Source of the DNA: Shinisaurus crocodilurus | Taxonomy: Eukaryota > Chordata > Lepidosauria > Squamata > Shinisauridae | DNA: 64,000 nucleotides | Assembly: GCA_021292165.1 (NCBI GenBank) | Contig: JAHFWL010000287.1 | Location: 248,001-312,000, forward strand | Direction of reading: 5' to 3' | Notes under the pieces: model-generated | The model's database searches: none | Told to the model about the DNA's origin: nothing | What the model saw: only the letters and a program-made list of their open reading frames with translations | Program-made: the position numbers and the translations under genes | Part shown: positions 20,577-33,314 of the stretch, one piece after another | Layout: the number at the start of each line of letters is the position of its first letter | Position numbering within the stretch: position 1 is the first letter of the stretch

Positions 20577-22445
20577 TCATCATCATCATCATCATCATCA
20601 TCTCTCCATCTAGATCGAGGCGGGGAACAGCAAAAAATATAAAACACATAGACCAAACAAAACAAAACACATACCATTCAAACATCTTAAAAACATCTTA
20701 AAAACATCTTAAAGGCATCCTAAAATTCTGCTGGATAGGCCTGCCGGAAGAGATCGGTCTTTATGGCTTTTTAAAATTCCAAGATACTGGTGAGTTGACG
20801 GATCTCCTCTGGCAGGCCATTCCATAATCTGGGAGCAGCAGAAGAAAAGGTCCTCTGGGTAATACCTGTCAGCCTAGTTTTGGCTGACTGAAGTAAATTC
20901 TTCCCAGAGGACCTGAGTGTGCGGGGTGGATTGTATGGGAGAAGGCGATCCCGTAGGTATCCTGGACCCAACCCATGTAGGGCTTTAAAGGTAATAACCA
21001 ACACTTTATACTTTGCCCGGAAACTGATTGGCAGCCAGTGGAGTGCTTTTAAAACTGGTGTGATGTGGTGTACCTAGGTGTACCAGTAACCAGTCTGGCT
21101 GCCATATTTTGCACTAGTTGAAGTTTCCGGACTAGGTATAAAGGTAGCCCTATGTACAGCGCATTGCAGAAGTCGAGCCTCAAAGTTACCAGTGCGTGCA
21201 CTACCGTCTTTAGGTCCTCCGACTCTAGGAAGGGACACAGCTGGCGTATCAGCCAAAGCTGATAATAGGCACTCCTAGCCGTCACATCTATCTGAGATGT
21301 CATTTGGAGCGACAGATCCAGAAGCACCCCCAAGCTGCGAACACAGTCTTTCAGGGGGAGTGTAACCCCATCCAGAACCGGTTGACACACCTCCAAACCC
21401 AGGTTGTGGCCTTTGACAGCAAGCACCTCCGTTTTGTCTGGATTCAGTTTCAGTTTATTTTTCCTCATCCAGCCCATTACTGCCTCCAGTCATTCTTCCA
21501 GTCATTCATTCAGAGGAGACACACTATCCTTAGCTGACGCTGTTACCGAAGGCATAGAGAAATATATAGAGCATACTGATAACACCCCGCCCCATGCCTC
21601 CGGATGATCTCTCCCAGCGGTTTCATGTAAATATTAAATAGCATTGGGGACAGAATGGCACCTTGTGGCACTCCGCATAGCAGCTCCTTTTTTGAGGAGC
21701 AGCTATCCCCAAGCATCACCATCTGGAATCTACCCGAGAGGTAGGACCGGAACCACTGGAGCACAGTGCCCCCAATCCCTTCAGGCATTCCAGAAGGATA
21801 CCATGGTCGATGGTATCGAAAGCTGCTGAGAGGTCCAAAAGCACCAACAGGGATACACTCCCCCTGTTGGTACTTAGGCGTAGATCATCCACTAAGGTGA
21901 CCATAGCAGTCTCAACTCCGTATCCTGCTCTGAAGCCAGATTGAAATGGGTCTAGAAAATCTGTGTCATCCAAAACTGCTTGGAGTTGGAAGGCAACTGC
22001 CCTCTCGATCACCTTGCCCAAAAATGGAAGATTTGACACTGGTCTGTAATTGTTAAGGTCCAAGGGGTCCAGGGAAGGCTTTTTTTAGAAGCGGCTGCCC
22101 GTACCACCGCTTCTTTCAAACATGATGGAAAATTCCCTCCCTGGAGAGATGCATTAACAATACGTTGTAGTTGTAATCCAACCGCATCTCCTCCTTGGAC
22201 AACCAACCAGGAAGGACAGGGATCAAGAGGGCAAGTAGTCCTCTTCACTCGACCAAGCAGCTTGTCCACGTCCTCGGTACTCACCAACTGAAACTGATCC
22301 AGTGTAATCCTACTTGCGGAGTTACTGGACACTCCATTGTCTGCCTCTGCTACAATGAGGGCGTCTAAGTCGGCTCTTATCCGAAAGATTTTATCTGTGA
22401 AATGATCATTAAAGGCATCACAGCGAGCAACCGTAGTCTTGTGAG
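20577..22445 (-). pseudogene. L2 LINE ORF2 remnant, minus strand, frameshifted
   Basis: Reading right to left: a DPCPSWLV block, NNYRPVSNLPFLGKVIE, LDLSAAFDTIDHGILL, GVPQGAILSPMLFNIYM, a damaged YADD-equivalent (YQYALY), LKLNPDKTEVL and the LNGLPEEIR end. It is split into at least four frames. 3' end with (TCA)n at 20577-20600. The LSAAFDTIDH motif marks L2 rather than CR1. Confidence 0.87.
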
Positions 22446-22759
22446 GTTGCCAAACTTAATTGGTTCTGTGAAAATCCTTGAAGACTGAAATGTAGCAACA
22501 ACATCTAAATAAAAGTGAGACATGAAAAAAATGTGTATTGATTAACACACAAGACATGAACCACTAGATCGACAGTTCAATTTGCAGACTTCTCCTGAAT
22601 CTGAATCAGAGTGGCCATTTCCCCACCCGCCCAAATGTGCCCCTGTGCTTTTCAGCTGTATGACAGCAAAAATTTCAATGGGTGATACCCCACCCCACCC
22701 CATTTCCCATGGTGATGAATTGAGTGGAAATTGTCCATCTTTTGGATTTCTGCTTCTCG

Positions 22760-23240
22760 CATCAGGATGGAGAAACCTTTTCCTACCACGGGCCATTGAC
22801 CCACAGGGTGGGGGGGATCCAATTAGGGGACACCACGCACAAGTAAAAAGCATGTGTGGAGAGCTTTGAAGGTGCTGACAGCCAAGCTAACCTGCACATT
22901 TAAAGTCATCTGTCTTCAAGTGGGAAGCTGCCCAGCGATAGGCAACATCCCTCATGAGGAAAGCTTTGAAGGTGTAGCTTGGGCCATGCCTTCAAAGGGG
23001 AAAGAGCAGATTAGGTCATCTGACAGCCAACCAATCCATGCTTTCAAAGGTATTCCTCCACAGGCAGGAGGCTGCCTGGCACTGGGCAGCCTCACGCCTT
23101 AGAAGCGCTCTGAAGATGCGAATTGGGCAGACTGATGGCCAGCCCAAGACATGTTTTCAAGGGCATCCATGGGCTGCTGGATGAAATTAAGCAAAAGGCT
23201 ACATCCAGCCCCTGGGCTGTCTGTTACCCACCCCTGGTTT
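22760..23240. repeat. Degenerate repeat block, possibly hAT-derived
   Basis: Partially repeated phrases (GCTTTGAAGGTG at 22862 and 22974; CTGACAGCCAA at 22877 and 23020) and a right end GCCCCTGGGCTGTCTGTTACCCACCCCTGG like inverted hAT termini. No clean ends. Confidence 0.4.
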
Positions 23241-23285
23241 TAAAGCACAGAGGATGGGGTCATGTGACATGACCACTGAAGATTT

Positions 23286-23440
23286 CATAGACCATAGAGT
23301 TGGAAGGCGCCTACAAGGCTATCGAGTCCAACCCCCTGCTCAGTGCAGGAAACTAGAAGAGGGGTCTCCCATCCAAGTAATAACCAGGCCTGACCCTGCT
23401 TACACCCTGAGGTGTAGAGCTCAAGCTCTGTGACTCACAC
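23286..23440 (-). mobile_element. 5S-derived SINE, copy 2 (diverged head)
   Basis: The CR1-like tail and box C are clear in reverse complement. Beyond 23402 the box A side diverges into GAGGTGTAGAGCTC-type sequence. Confidence 0.75.
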
Positions 23441-23801
23441 TGACCTCATCCAACAGCTGTTAAGCCATCCACAGATTTGGCTAGAACAGGTGCTCCTAAG
23501 TCCAAAGTACCCAGGAGTTGGCTTGGAATGCTCACAAATTATCTTAAAAGCACTGCAGTCACCAGAGAATGATCTAGCCCCCTGGCACACAAAATGGCCT
23601 CAAGAGCAGGAGATGGTGGCTTGTCTGCTACACCCCCAGGGTTTATCTTTAGATGTTACTGCTGAAATCCTGCGCCAGCTACAGGCACTAATGGAGGATG
23701 TTAGGGGAGAATATACACGCCACCAAACTCTCATTCAGCAAACTCTGGAAGAAATAGCAGAATATATGGGAGGTGTGGAGAACACTGCCAATGAAGCTTG
23801 A
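23430..23801 (+). other. Open frame of unknown origin, 123 codons
   Basis: Not recognised. The frame has a protein-like composition with a heptad-like C-terminal half (ILRQLQALMEDVRGEYTRHQTLIQQTLEEIAEYMGG is one amphipathic run). Its first codons overlap a 5S-SINE remnant, so the ATG is unlikely to be a real start. It may be a piece of a retroelement gag or a host exon remnant. No splice-supported neighbours were found. Confidence 0.25.
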
Positions 23802-25044
23802 CAAAACTAGGTCCACTGGGCGAATTTCTGAACCATGTGGAAGGATCTAACACTGAGGGGTTTCTGCAAGAACAGTTAGCCACCATGGTTCCAGAAAAGC
23901 AGTGGCCAGCCAACACTCAGTATTTCAAACTGGGCTGAAAATGTGAATGTTGACTTCAAAACGGAATGTCAGAGGCAAAACCAGATTTTTCAAAGGTAAT
24001 TAGGGTTGTTGTTTTTAATCTAATAGTGAGGAAAGTGATGTTCAATTCTAGTTAGTACAGATTTTTCATTTGTAAAATGGAAGGCAGGAGGGCTCAAGCC
24101 TGCCCTGCTGCACATGATGGCAGCTCAGCTCCTTATTCCCAAATGCAAAATAATGGGCTATTTCAAGATAAAGAGATTCTTCATGTTGACAGAAGCACCC
24201 TTCCCCCTGCCAACCTGCATTGCCAAATAAATATAAGAATCAACTACACACTATGCATTATATGGGGAAATCTTGATCCAAATCCTGACACCAGACATCG
24301 AAAAGAGATGTTTTCAATGTAATTTAGGCCTGTCAGAATTCAATCTCTAACACTCATGCTTATATTGTTCCTTCCAGCTGCGAGTCAGTTACACCCAGTC
24401 TATAGGGAAGATAATCCAACAGAATGGGTGGATTCTATTATGATGAGAATGCTTATTTATGCCTACAGTCATTTGGTGTTGTAAGTAAATCAAAATAAAA
24501 ACATGGGCCCTTCCCTCAGGTATACAAGCCCAGGCTCATAAGGAAAGGGGAGTGAAAGGAAAAGGTAGAGGTGAAAATGCAAGAATGCCAGAACAAGAGG
24601 TGGCCCAACTGGTGCCAGACTGATCTGGGAAGGAGGGGGTATGACTGACTTCTCAGATGTCATTGGTCCTCTGACCAGGAACTGAAGCCATACGTGTCCT
24701 TCCCCACATGTCAGCAGCAGCAGAGCAAGTGACAGGCTGAAGCAGAGTGATTTCTGGAAGCCTTGTAGACTAGTAGACAGTCTGGTGAAAAGTGCTAGCA
24801 GAGACTAGGAGATTTGGCATTTTAATGCAAATGATATTTATCCACTTCACAAAAACAGATTATGTGGCAGAACCATGTCAAAAGCCATGTCAGAATACCA
24901 GCACAGAATTCAGACCTGGTGGCAAATGTAGGAAGCAGACAAGAGTTGGTAGAGGCAGTAAATAAAGCCTAAAGGCCTAAAGACACACACACACACACCT
25001 GTCTGCTGGTCTGTCTATCACATACACACTAATTAGGAGGGTGA

Positions 25045-25486
25045 CCAAGGGCTTGTTCGCACGACACGGGAACCGCAAGTCCCCTGCGGTTCCCGTGTCG
25101 TGTGCACGCCAACCGGGGGTGCCCCCGCGGGACAGCCGCGGGTGGGACACACGCAAAGTGATCATGGTCGGTAGAGGGGTAAGCCCCTACCGCGTGTGGT
25201 CACCATGTTGTCCGAACAGTGGGCGGCTGTCCCGCGGGGTCCCCACAGAGACGGCAGCCCAGAGCGGCCAGAGCCGCCGCCGCTCCAGCCTGTAGGGGCA
25301 AACGGCCCCTCTGGGCATCCCGGGGCCCCGTCTCCTAGCGCCGGGAGGCCCGCACTGTGGTGCGGGTACTGCGGGGTCTGCCCACGGGCGTGGGGCACCG
25401 GGCGTGTGCGGCGCCCCGCCGGAGGCCGCAGACGGCCCCATGGTTCCTCCCCCGCTGGCAGCCTGGGTCATGTGAACCAGCCCCAA
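25045..25486. mobile_element. GC-rich terminal-inverted-repeat element
   Basis: Ends CAAGGGCTTGTTCGCACGAC and, inverted, GTCATGTGAACCAGCCCCAAG are imperfect inverted repeats. Contains an 18-bp perfect hairpin (25060-25077 with 25085-25102). CpG-rich interior without a supported gene. Resembles the TTCAGACAACA family in its end pattern. Confidence 0.6.
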
Positions 25487-25521
25487 GTGTCCTACTTTAC
25501 AGAGTCATAGCACCATAGATT

Positions 25522-25680
25522 TCATAGATCATAGAGTTGGAAGGAGCCTACAAGGCTATCAAGTCCAACCCCCTGCTCAATGCAGGAAACTAGAGGAGGG
25601 GTCTCCCATCCAAGTAATCACCAGGCCTGACCCTGCTTAGCTTTCCACGCTCAGACAAGCTGAGCCAGCGTGAGCCACAG
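25522..25680 (-). mobile_element. 5S-derived SINE, copy 3
   Basis: Full reverse-complement copy with tail, CR1-like 3' segment, box C, box A and 5' GGCTCACGCTGGCTCAGC head. It abuts an L2 3' end. Confidence 0.87.
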
Positions 25681-25890
25681 TATTTTAGGATGCTTTTAAG
25701 ATGTTTTAAAGATGTTTTTAAGATGTTTTAGGATGTTTTAAGATGTTTTAATAGTATGTATTGTGTTGTTTTAGTTTATGTATTTTATATTTTCTGTTGT
25801 TCCCCGCCTCGATCTAGATGGAGAGGCGGGTAATAAATAAATAAATTGTTGTTGTTGTTGTTATTGTTATTATTATTATTATTATTTGAA
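25681..25890 (+). mobile_element. L2 3' UTR fragment
   Basis: Same family as the 3' end at 20577-20760 in the opposite orientation (GATGTTTTAAGATG repeats, CCCCGCCTCGATCTAGATGG), with GTT/ATT repeats as tail. Confidence 0.75.
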
Positions 25891-26355
25891 GAGCTGCCAT
25901 AGACAGTGGTCTATTTGAAGGTGTCCTAAATTTGAAGGGCTGTGTCCAGTCCAAGTCCAGTTTAAAGGTAAAGAACCATCAGAAGGGAGAGCCAGCAGGG
26001 CCTTGAAGTTGGCCAGCAACAGCACCACGGCAGCAGACTGAGCAGGCACACAGGTCACCTGGTTAGTCTTCCCCACTATTGTGAGATGTATGGTGAACTC
26101 CTCGCGGGTTCACTCTATCTGAGTAGAGAATGCCTGAATAGGGCTGTATTCAAATACAGTAAACACATGAGAGGGTGCACTCAAGCCCCACCCACTCCTC
26201 ACATGTTCCCATCGCCCTCTACTCGTGGAGGGTGACTTTCTTTCTGAAAAGGAGAGAAGTCTTCCCACGCAATTCAGTACCTGTGATTGATTCTGGTATG
26301 AATGCATGTAGACAATAGCCCTATTCAGGCTTTCAAAAATTGTACACATGGAGGG

Positions 26356-26387
26356 TGTGAAGGAAAAAGCCTCAGTTTCCTGCTGCA

Positions 26388-26431
<44 letters not shown>

Positions 26432-27257
26432 CTCCACACCTGTAAACACGATAATCCCAGCTGGGGGCTGGGAAAGTCATGCAAATGTACATAGGTTATC
26501 TGATGGGGCCCCCGACGCCACAGAGTCTCCCCTGTCCCTTTGATGCCCCTTTGCCTCAGATATTCATATGCAAATGTTCTCAAGCCCCCCAGTCATGAGG
26601 AAAGAACCACCACCACCCTGCCTAGCCAGAGGAAGTTCATCCTGATTGGCTAAAGACACTGGGCTACTGAAAGGAGGGGGGGAAGAATCTATACTGCTGC
26701 TGAGGCTTTTGGGGTTCGTTGTTGATCATGGGCAGCAAGCTGCGTGGAGGTCCAGGGCTTCGGTCTGACCTCAGGATCCAGCCCCGAGTAGCTCTCGGTG
26801 AAACTAGCTGAATTAGGGCTGTTGCTGAGGCAAGCCCTCAAGGGGACCACCAACCTGTGTTGTGGTCTGCACGTGAAGGAGCACAGAGTAGGGTTTTGCT
26901 AAGGCAACCCTGAAGAGGACCAGCCCCCAGTTAAAGAGAATGCCTGAGTAGATATATAGTAAAGGAACTAGCTTCGTTATTTTGTAGCTCTACTGTGTAT
27001 ACCAAAGTGTCTTCCCCACCTTTCCCCCTTCCCTCATTTCCCACCTTTTGTTGTAATCTGTTTACCTGAAATAAACTTTCCTGGTTTTACCCCACACGGC
27101 GTGTGTGGTTCCTCTGTGGTTCAGCGCTAAATCCAGAGTATAGACACGGGCAAGGCCCTGAGAGAATCAGCGTCAAGACGACAGAGCTAAGGCTGGCAGT
27201 TTTGCCCCTTTGATCTCTGGTCTGGAGTAAAGGACCGGTTGGCAGTCCTTCTTCACA
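26356..27257 (+). mobile_element. Solo LTR 2 of the same family
   Basis: 902 bp starting TGTGAAGGAAAA and ending CAGTCCTTCTTCACA, with exact duplications GAGGG (26351-26355, 27258-27262). It contains a (CA)n tract at about 26388-26426 and an AATAAA near 27070. Confidence 0.9.
26388..26426 (+). repeat. (CA)n tract in solo LTR 2
   Basis: CA repeats about 30 bp inside the LTR start; the mirrored tract in LTR 3 is at about 31128-31157. Confidence 0.95.
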
Positions 27258-27262
27258 GAGGG

Positions 27263-29460
27263 AAAATGGAGATGCATGCTGTCCCCACCCCGAACTCCCA
27301 GTGTTGATGGGAAAGGCCTGAAGAGAAACTGTAAACACGTTCAGCTGAATGCGATTACACTGCTCTGCACAATCAGGAACCACTTTAAGCTGGACAGGGT
27401 TCTTCAGACCTTCTCCCATCAACATGGGGAGGGCAGAGGGGGAGGGACTGGCATACATGTCCCTGTCTTTCCTCCATGCTTAAGATTGTCAAATGCCTGA
27501 ATAGGGCTAGAATTATCACAACCATCTGAGCAAATGTACATAGCATTGTTATGTAGCTTTTGGCCTACTCCAGCAGCTCAGCCAGGCAGGTTATTCTTCA
27601 GAGAGAACAGTAATCCAGTTTAGGAACACAACAGATCTTTTATTTGTTCTTCTTCTGGAACACAAAACTAGGCCTCCCTTTCCTGAAACTCCATGCCCAC
27701 TGCCCCCACACAGGCCTTCTTATGTCCAACAACCTCTCTGGGCCTGCCTCCCCACAGACAGCTCTCCTACTAGCAGCTGTTCTCAAAGATACATGAAGCA
27801 TAAACGGACTTTGTTACAGTATGACTATGAACACACATTCAGTGTAATGTGTGAATACCCGTGGTGTGAGACCCAATCCCCGCAATCCCCACATTTCCTT
27901 TTCCCACCAGAGGGGAAGGAAGCGCAGGGATTGGGGCCCTTGTGTTGCATTTCTACTTTCAGAAAGGTAATGTGAGGCCCTGATTCTTCCACTTCCCCCA
28001 CTGTGTATTCCATGCCCCCTCCCCAATTCCCTGAAACTCAAAGTACATGTTACTTTAAAGCTTTTAATGGACTTCCTTAAGATTAGAAGGACATGGTTGG
28101 TTACATGGCAGAGAGTTATGCTTAAAATTATATGATTTGTGTTGATGATCTGCTCATAAAAATGACTGCTCATTTTCAGATGTTGTTAAAGTGTTGCTTG
28201 TCATGACAGAAATTACAGTTTAATTATTATGCCACAAGCCTATTGTAGTTGATGGGTAGAAAGGAAAGGACCTAGAAAGGGGAAGAAGAGAAAGGAGCAC
28301 AATGATTATGGACCTACCTTGAACTTGTTGGGGAAGGAAGGTGCTGAGTGTAGTCATTTGGTTGGAATTAATGGCTTGGATCCAGAACACGTTAATCACA
28401 CTTAGCTCCCACTGAAATCAATGTTAAAAGTTCATCATAATTAACTTACATCCTATTGATTTCAATGGGACCTAAGTGCAACTAGCTTAGCCTGGGTCAT
28501 AGATTTATAATAGAGTTGGAAGGGGCCTACAAGGCTATCGAGTCCAACCCCCTGCTCAATGCAGGAAACTAGAGGAGGGGTCTCCCATCCAAGTAACAAC
28601 CAGGCTTGACCCTGCTTAGCTTTCCACACTCAGACAAGCTGAGCCAGCATAAGCCACAGGCCTGTCTTTGATCCATCCCCATATCCCCGGTTTCCATCTG
28701 AGAGCAGAACTCTGTGTTATGAGACATTCAAGGGAGTCCCAGTCCTATATTTGTCTTTTAATGCTAATATGGGGAAAGGGGAGGCATTTGCAGGGGCGAA
28801 TGAGCAGGCAGGATGGTGGTATTTAATTATTTTCCTACAGTTCTCCCATACAAATGCCTCTCCCAGGCTGTTTTTTTAGCTGGTTTGTATTGTGGGGAGG
28901 GTGTTTGCAAGGAAGAAGTGGTGAGTATGGGAAGGCATGCTTCTCATGCCCACATTCATATTACCTTGGAGAAAACAGGTTTTTAGAAGCTAGGTTCCAG
29001 GGCTAAACCCTGTTCACAAGCATTTGTACAGGTGTGCTCACTTTTGCCCTAGTTAAGAATAACCCTAATTTAGTGAATTATCCTGAAATGACCTGAATTA
29101 TTTTTGTTTTCTACATGTTATTCTGGTTTTCTATATTTAGACTACAGGTCTGTAAATCCTAATCACTTTATCCTGTCTGTTCCTGAAATCTTGGTAAAAT
29201 TCTTCTTCACAATCTGGGCAATTTAGATTGTACCATCAATTACCTTAATCTGACATGGACACCATCCTTTAAGGCATATTTTTCGTAGGAGGCTCTACTG
29301 AACCCCAGCGTATTTGATATTACACTGCAGAATACTACTTCATTACACATCTGCCCATGTGGATGTCATTATTTTCTGGGATATAACTGTAAGAGAATGC
29401 CACAAGTGGGGATAAGAGCAAGTATCCAAAGCTGTCCACACACCAGCACAACCCACCACT
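27263..29460. other. Intergenic DNA
   Basis: Only the 5S-SINE at 28498-28663 is recognised. No coding signal. Confidence 0.5.
28498..28663 (-). mobile_element. 5S-derived SINE, copy 4
   Basis: Full copy, slightly diverged at the tail (ATAGATTTATAATAGAG). Confidence 0.86.
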
Positions 29461-29634
29461 TCTTGTAGGAAGCTAGCGGTTCCTAAAGCAACCAGAAACG
29501 AGCCGAAACGTTCATTTTTGGAATAGGGCAAGTCAGCAGAATTTGCAGAGGGGAGTTCCACAGACCTGTCCCATTCCGGAAACAAGCATTTTGTCCCATT
29601 TCCAGGGTTGCTTTAGGAAGCACTAACTTCCTGT

Positions 29635-30266
29635 TGAGCTAGAGGTGGGTCCTACTGGCACAACAGAATAAGCAGAGGCGCTGCAGAAGTATTGGATAAT
29701 ACTGGACAGCTGAAGTTCCGCCTCTCCCTCCCTGAGAATCCAGAGCCAATCACAGTGCTCGGAATGCTGGCAAGGGGCAGAGAGCTGTGACAGGCAGGTT
29801 AACATTCATTCTGCTTTGGGGATGAGAAGGGGAAACATCTGGAGATCGACTCAGAATCAGTAGTAGAGGCTGGAAGGGAGCTCTGTGTGGAGAAGTTACC
29901 TCAGCCTAGAGTTGAAGTATAGTAATTGTTATAAGATAAGCAAGCACTTGAATGTATCTTTTGTTTCTATCTGCAGAAATAAACTTGTTTTGTTTTACTG
30001 TTAACCCTTGGTGTGCGAGTGGGTGACTGAGGGGAGGAATGCACCCATCTTTGGGAGCAATCTCAGGGGAGAAAGCAGAAAGGTGGCAGCAAGGGAAATA
30101 ATGGGATTTCTGGTCATTACCCTAGTTAGCCGAGGCTGTTGGGGCCAAAGACTTGTCAGGGGAGTGCCCCGGGCAACTGCTGGTGTGACTCTAGGGGATT
30201 GAGAAGGTGAGCCTGAGTGTAAGAGGCTGAGCGTCTTCCGTGAATCCTGGGTGAAGAGCAAATAGG
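29635..30266 (+). mobile_element. LTR-like fragment interrupted by solo LTR 3
   Basis: AATAAACTTG near 29981 followed by a TTAACCCTTGGTGTGCGAG region resembles an LTR R/U5. The sequence appears to resume after LTR 3 at 31187. Ends not defined. Confidence 0.35.
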
Positions 30267-30271
30267 ATACC

Positions 30272-31186
30272 TGTGGAGGAAGGGGGGGCTGGCTGACCTG
30301 CCACAACCCACCCTTTCCTACCCAAAGGACCCAAGACCCCCAGAGATCTCAAGGTACCAGACTGCCAGCCTCAGCTGTCTGCAATCCTACTTGAATCTCT
30401 GTCCAGGGACTTGCCTTTGGCTGTAACCTGGATTTAGATGCTGAAGCCACAGAGCATTCCCAAACACCATGTGGGGTAAAACCAAGAAGGTTTATTCAGG
30501 TAGCATATTACAACAAGAATAGGGAAATGAGGGAAGGACACGAAATAGAGAGAGACACTTTGGTACACAGAGTAAAGCTGCAAAATAACAAAACCTGATT
30601 CCTTATATCTCCCAGGCACACAGCTAGTTACCTGGGGGTCAGTTCTCTTCAGGGTAGGTTCCAGCACAGCCTTGCCGCCCGGGGAGACTACACACCTACC
30701 CTAAGGTCCGAGATGGATAGCCCTCCACAAGGCTTGCCTTGCCAAAGCCCTCATTCAGCTAATTTCACCAGGAGCTACCTGGGGTCGGATCCTGAGGCCA
30801 CCCGAAGGCTTGGACCTCTGCGTAGCTGCCACCATTGACCCACAGCAGCCACGCGACGAACAAAGACAAAGAGACAAAAACCACACCTTGGGGAATATAG
30901 CTCTTCTTCCCCCCTCCCCTCCTCCTTTCTGTAGCTCTGCTGCCTCTAGCCAATCAGGATGCACTTCACCTGGCCAGGCAGGGGAGGGGGACTCATGACT
31001 CATGGCATTTGCATCTGAAAGCCGGGTCACTGACTAGACCGGCTTTTCAGGACTTTCAGGCGCCATCTAGAGGAACTATGCACACCCCGCCCCCCGCCCC
31101 CCCCAGCCTCCAGCCGGTTCACACATGAGGTGTGTGTGTGTGTGTGTGTGTGTGTGTAGGAACCCCTAGAGGCTCTTTCCTTCACA
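30272..31186 (-). mobile_element. Solo LTR 3 of the same family
   Basis: 915 bp on the minus strand, from the GGAAAGAGCC start ending at 31186 to its 3' end at 30272. Exact duplications ATACC flank it (30267-30271, 31187-31191). A (TG)n tract mirrors the (CA)n of LTR 2. It is inserted into other LTR-like sequence. Confidence 0.88.
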
Positions 31187-31499
31187 ATACCTGAGAGGAT
31201 CCTGAGTATAAAGGCCCATAGCTCAAGCGAGGGAGCTGTACAAACAAAAGAGTAAGGTGGCTGTAGCGGATGGGACCCCTCCTCTAACTCACACCCTTAA
31301 TGTGTACTTCACTCTCACTGTCACCTTGTATTGGTCACTGTGGCAAAAGTCACCAAGGGTTTCACCTTCAGTCTGCCTCAGCAACTTGTTAGTTAAATCA
31401 CAGTGTGTTGCTGTAGAGCTCACAGTGTCTTGGAACACTGATAAGCTGTACAGATGTTGTTTTCGCCCTGCGCAATAAACTGCAGGACAAGCAGAATAG

Positions 31500-31870
31500 T
31501 TCAGATGATGGGTAGGCAGAACTGTGTCCACTACTCAGGGACATGGTGCACATGCCCGCTTGCAAAGGACTGTGGAATGTTATCTTCGCATGGTTGGTAT
31601 ACACTGCGCATGTCCGGCGTAGAGCCAAAAGGTGTTAGCTATATTGTTCTGAGATCTTAGCAGCATCTGCACATGCGTGACTTATAAAACCTGTATTCCT
31701 TAAAAGTAGAACGCTTGCGCATATTCGGGGCTCACTCCATTTTTGTTTGGAGCTGGGACATGCAGCTGCATTATCTGATTGAATAAAACTTTGTTCTTAA
31801 ACTTCTTTACCTGCGTTTGGCTGATGGATTGACCTAATCGGCTAGACTCGAACCCAGGGCTACTTGAGCT
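31500..31870 (+). mobile_element. LTR-like fragment, unknown family
   Basis: A TATAAAA at about 31683, then an AATAAAA at about 31783, and a following GGCTGATGGATTGACC region suggest U3-R-U5 order. No terminal repeats or duplications were confirmed. Confidence 0.35.
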
Positions 31871-31879
31871 CTTACCACA

Positions 31880-32670
31880 TCACCTCAGACTTTAAGTTGT
31901 CTCCTTTTCTCACACAGCTTAAGGTGTCTCTCTAGACTACTGGTGAGAGCTCCATCTTCTTAAACTGCGTTAGCTGATTATATGTCTTAGGTCTTATATG
32001 TAGCTGTTCACCCATGTTTGTTTGTCTTTATTAAGAGCAGTTTGTTTTATTTGATTTCTTGAAGTAGGTTGCCCCTCTGTTAATTCCCTTCTTACTTTCC
32101 TGTCCACCAGTCAGACCCTGGAGACTTAGAACTTTGAATAAAACGATTGATTTATTGTTCTAACAAAGTCTCTAAACTGATATTCAACTCAGGAACAGAT
32201 AACTTGGATTTTCAACAGTTATGTTCAAACTTGTTCTTTGCTTAAATTCAGGTTAAAGGTAGGCAGATGTTATACAGTGCTTTTTGTATCAACTTGGCTT
32301 GGTTACTTGAAGTTACAGTATCAGGAGACCAGTGAACTTAACTATCCCTCTCACTAGTTAATAGCTTCACCTTCTTCCTCAGACAGAAGGTCCTTCACTC
32401 CTAAGCGGAAACTCCTGTGAAGTGTTCTATACTACCACCTTCACGTTTGCTTTCTCACAACTTAGTTACTAGATTTCCTGTCTGAACTCTTTTCTTCAGT
32501 ACCACCTTTTCCCTACCTACTCTGCTAACCTCCCACTCCCTCTCTCACTCCAACCCAACTGCCAACTCCTTGGGGTTCTATGCCCTCTGCTTAAACCAAT
32601 CAGAGCCTCTGGAATGCTCAGGTTGGCCCTCCCCGGGCTTCTGCCTGTCACTCCGCCCAACACCCAACTA
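31880..32670. other. Unassigned repeat-like sequence upstream of the copia LTR
   Basis: AT-rich with a TTGAATAAAACGATTGATTTATTG segment at about 32137-32160 that could be an LTR part on either strand. No coding frame or terminal structure recognised. Confidence 0.3.
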
Positions 32671-32674
32671 AAAC

Positions 32675-33314
32675 TGTTGGAATATGGGTTCCACATATTC
32701 AGGGTTTGCCTTCGGGCTAGAAGGCTACAGAAACCAACAAGCCTGACCAAGGTCAGGATTGAGGAAAGATTCACCTTTGTCCCAGTGAGGGTAAGGTACA
32801 GTTTTTTGTGTCCAGAGTAATTGGAGCAAGGGTCGAGCTAAAGTGGATGCAGCTGGGGTGACATCATGCCTTGATGCAGCTGGCATTACCTCATTTAGCA
32901 CATGACTGTACCATAATGTATATAAAGTGTGTGAAGTCTTTGGGAGCTTGTTGGAGTAAGTGAGTTCCACCAGAAAAAAAGCCCTGGTAAGGAGTATAGG
33001 TAAATATATGGTAAGAGAGCATTCTGGTGTGATAAGAGTTTGTATGTATGTCATGACTGTAACTTGTTTTGTCTGACATGCTATTCTGTTTTTCACTCTT
33101 GTAAATATATCACTCTTTGATCTGTTCATGTTTTACAAGTTTAGTTTAGTAAACTTTAGAGTTTGAAAGAAACTGACTTGGTGTTTTGCTTTTTCGCCTA
33201 CTGGCCTTGCACACGGTTTTTTCTCAAACTACCCTAACGCCACAACTCGAATCTGCAGCCACTGGACAAAGTTGCTTAGCTTTGTTTTTCCCCCAGTGGT
33301 TCAGTATTCCAACA
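32675..33314 (+). mobile_element. 5' LTR of a Ty1/copia retrotransposon
   Basis: 640 bp, starting TGTTGGAATA and ending with the exact inverted complement TATTCCAACA. A TATATAAA box lies near 32919. It is followed immediately by the primer-binding site. The flanking pentamer is AAAAC; the other end of the element is missing, so no target duplication can be confirmed. Confidence 0.88.

Noticed and set aside
27087..27458. Minus-strand coding region
   Set aside because: Half of it lies in solo LTR 2 antisense and no domain is visible.
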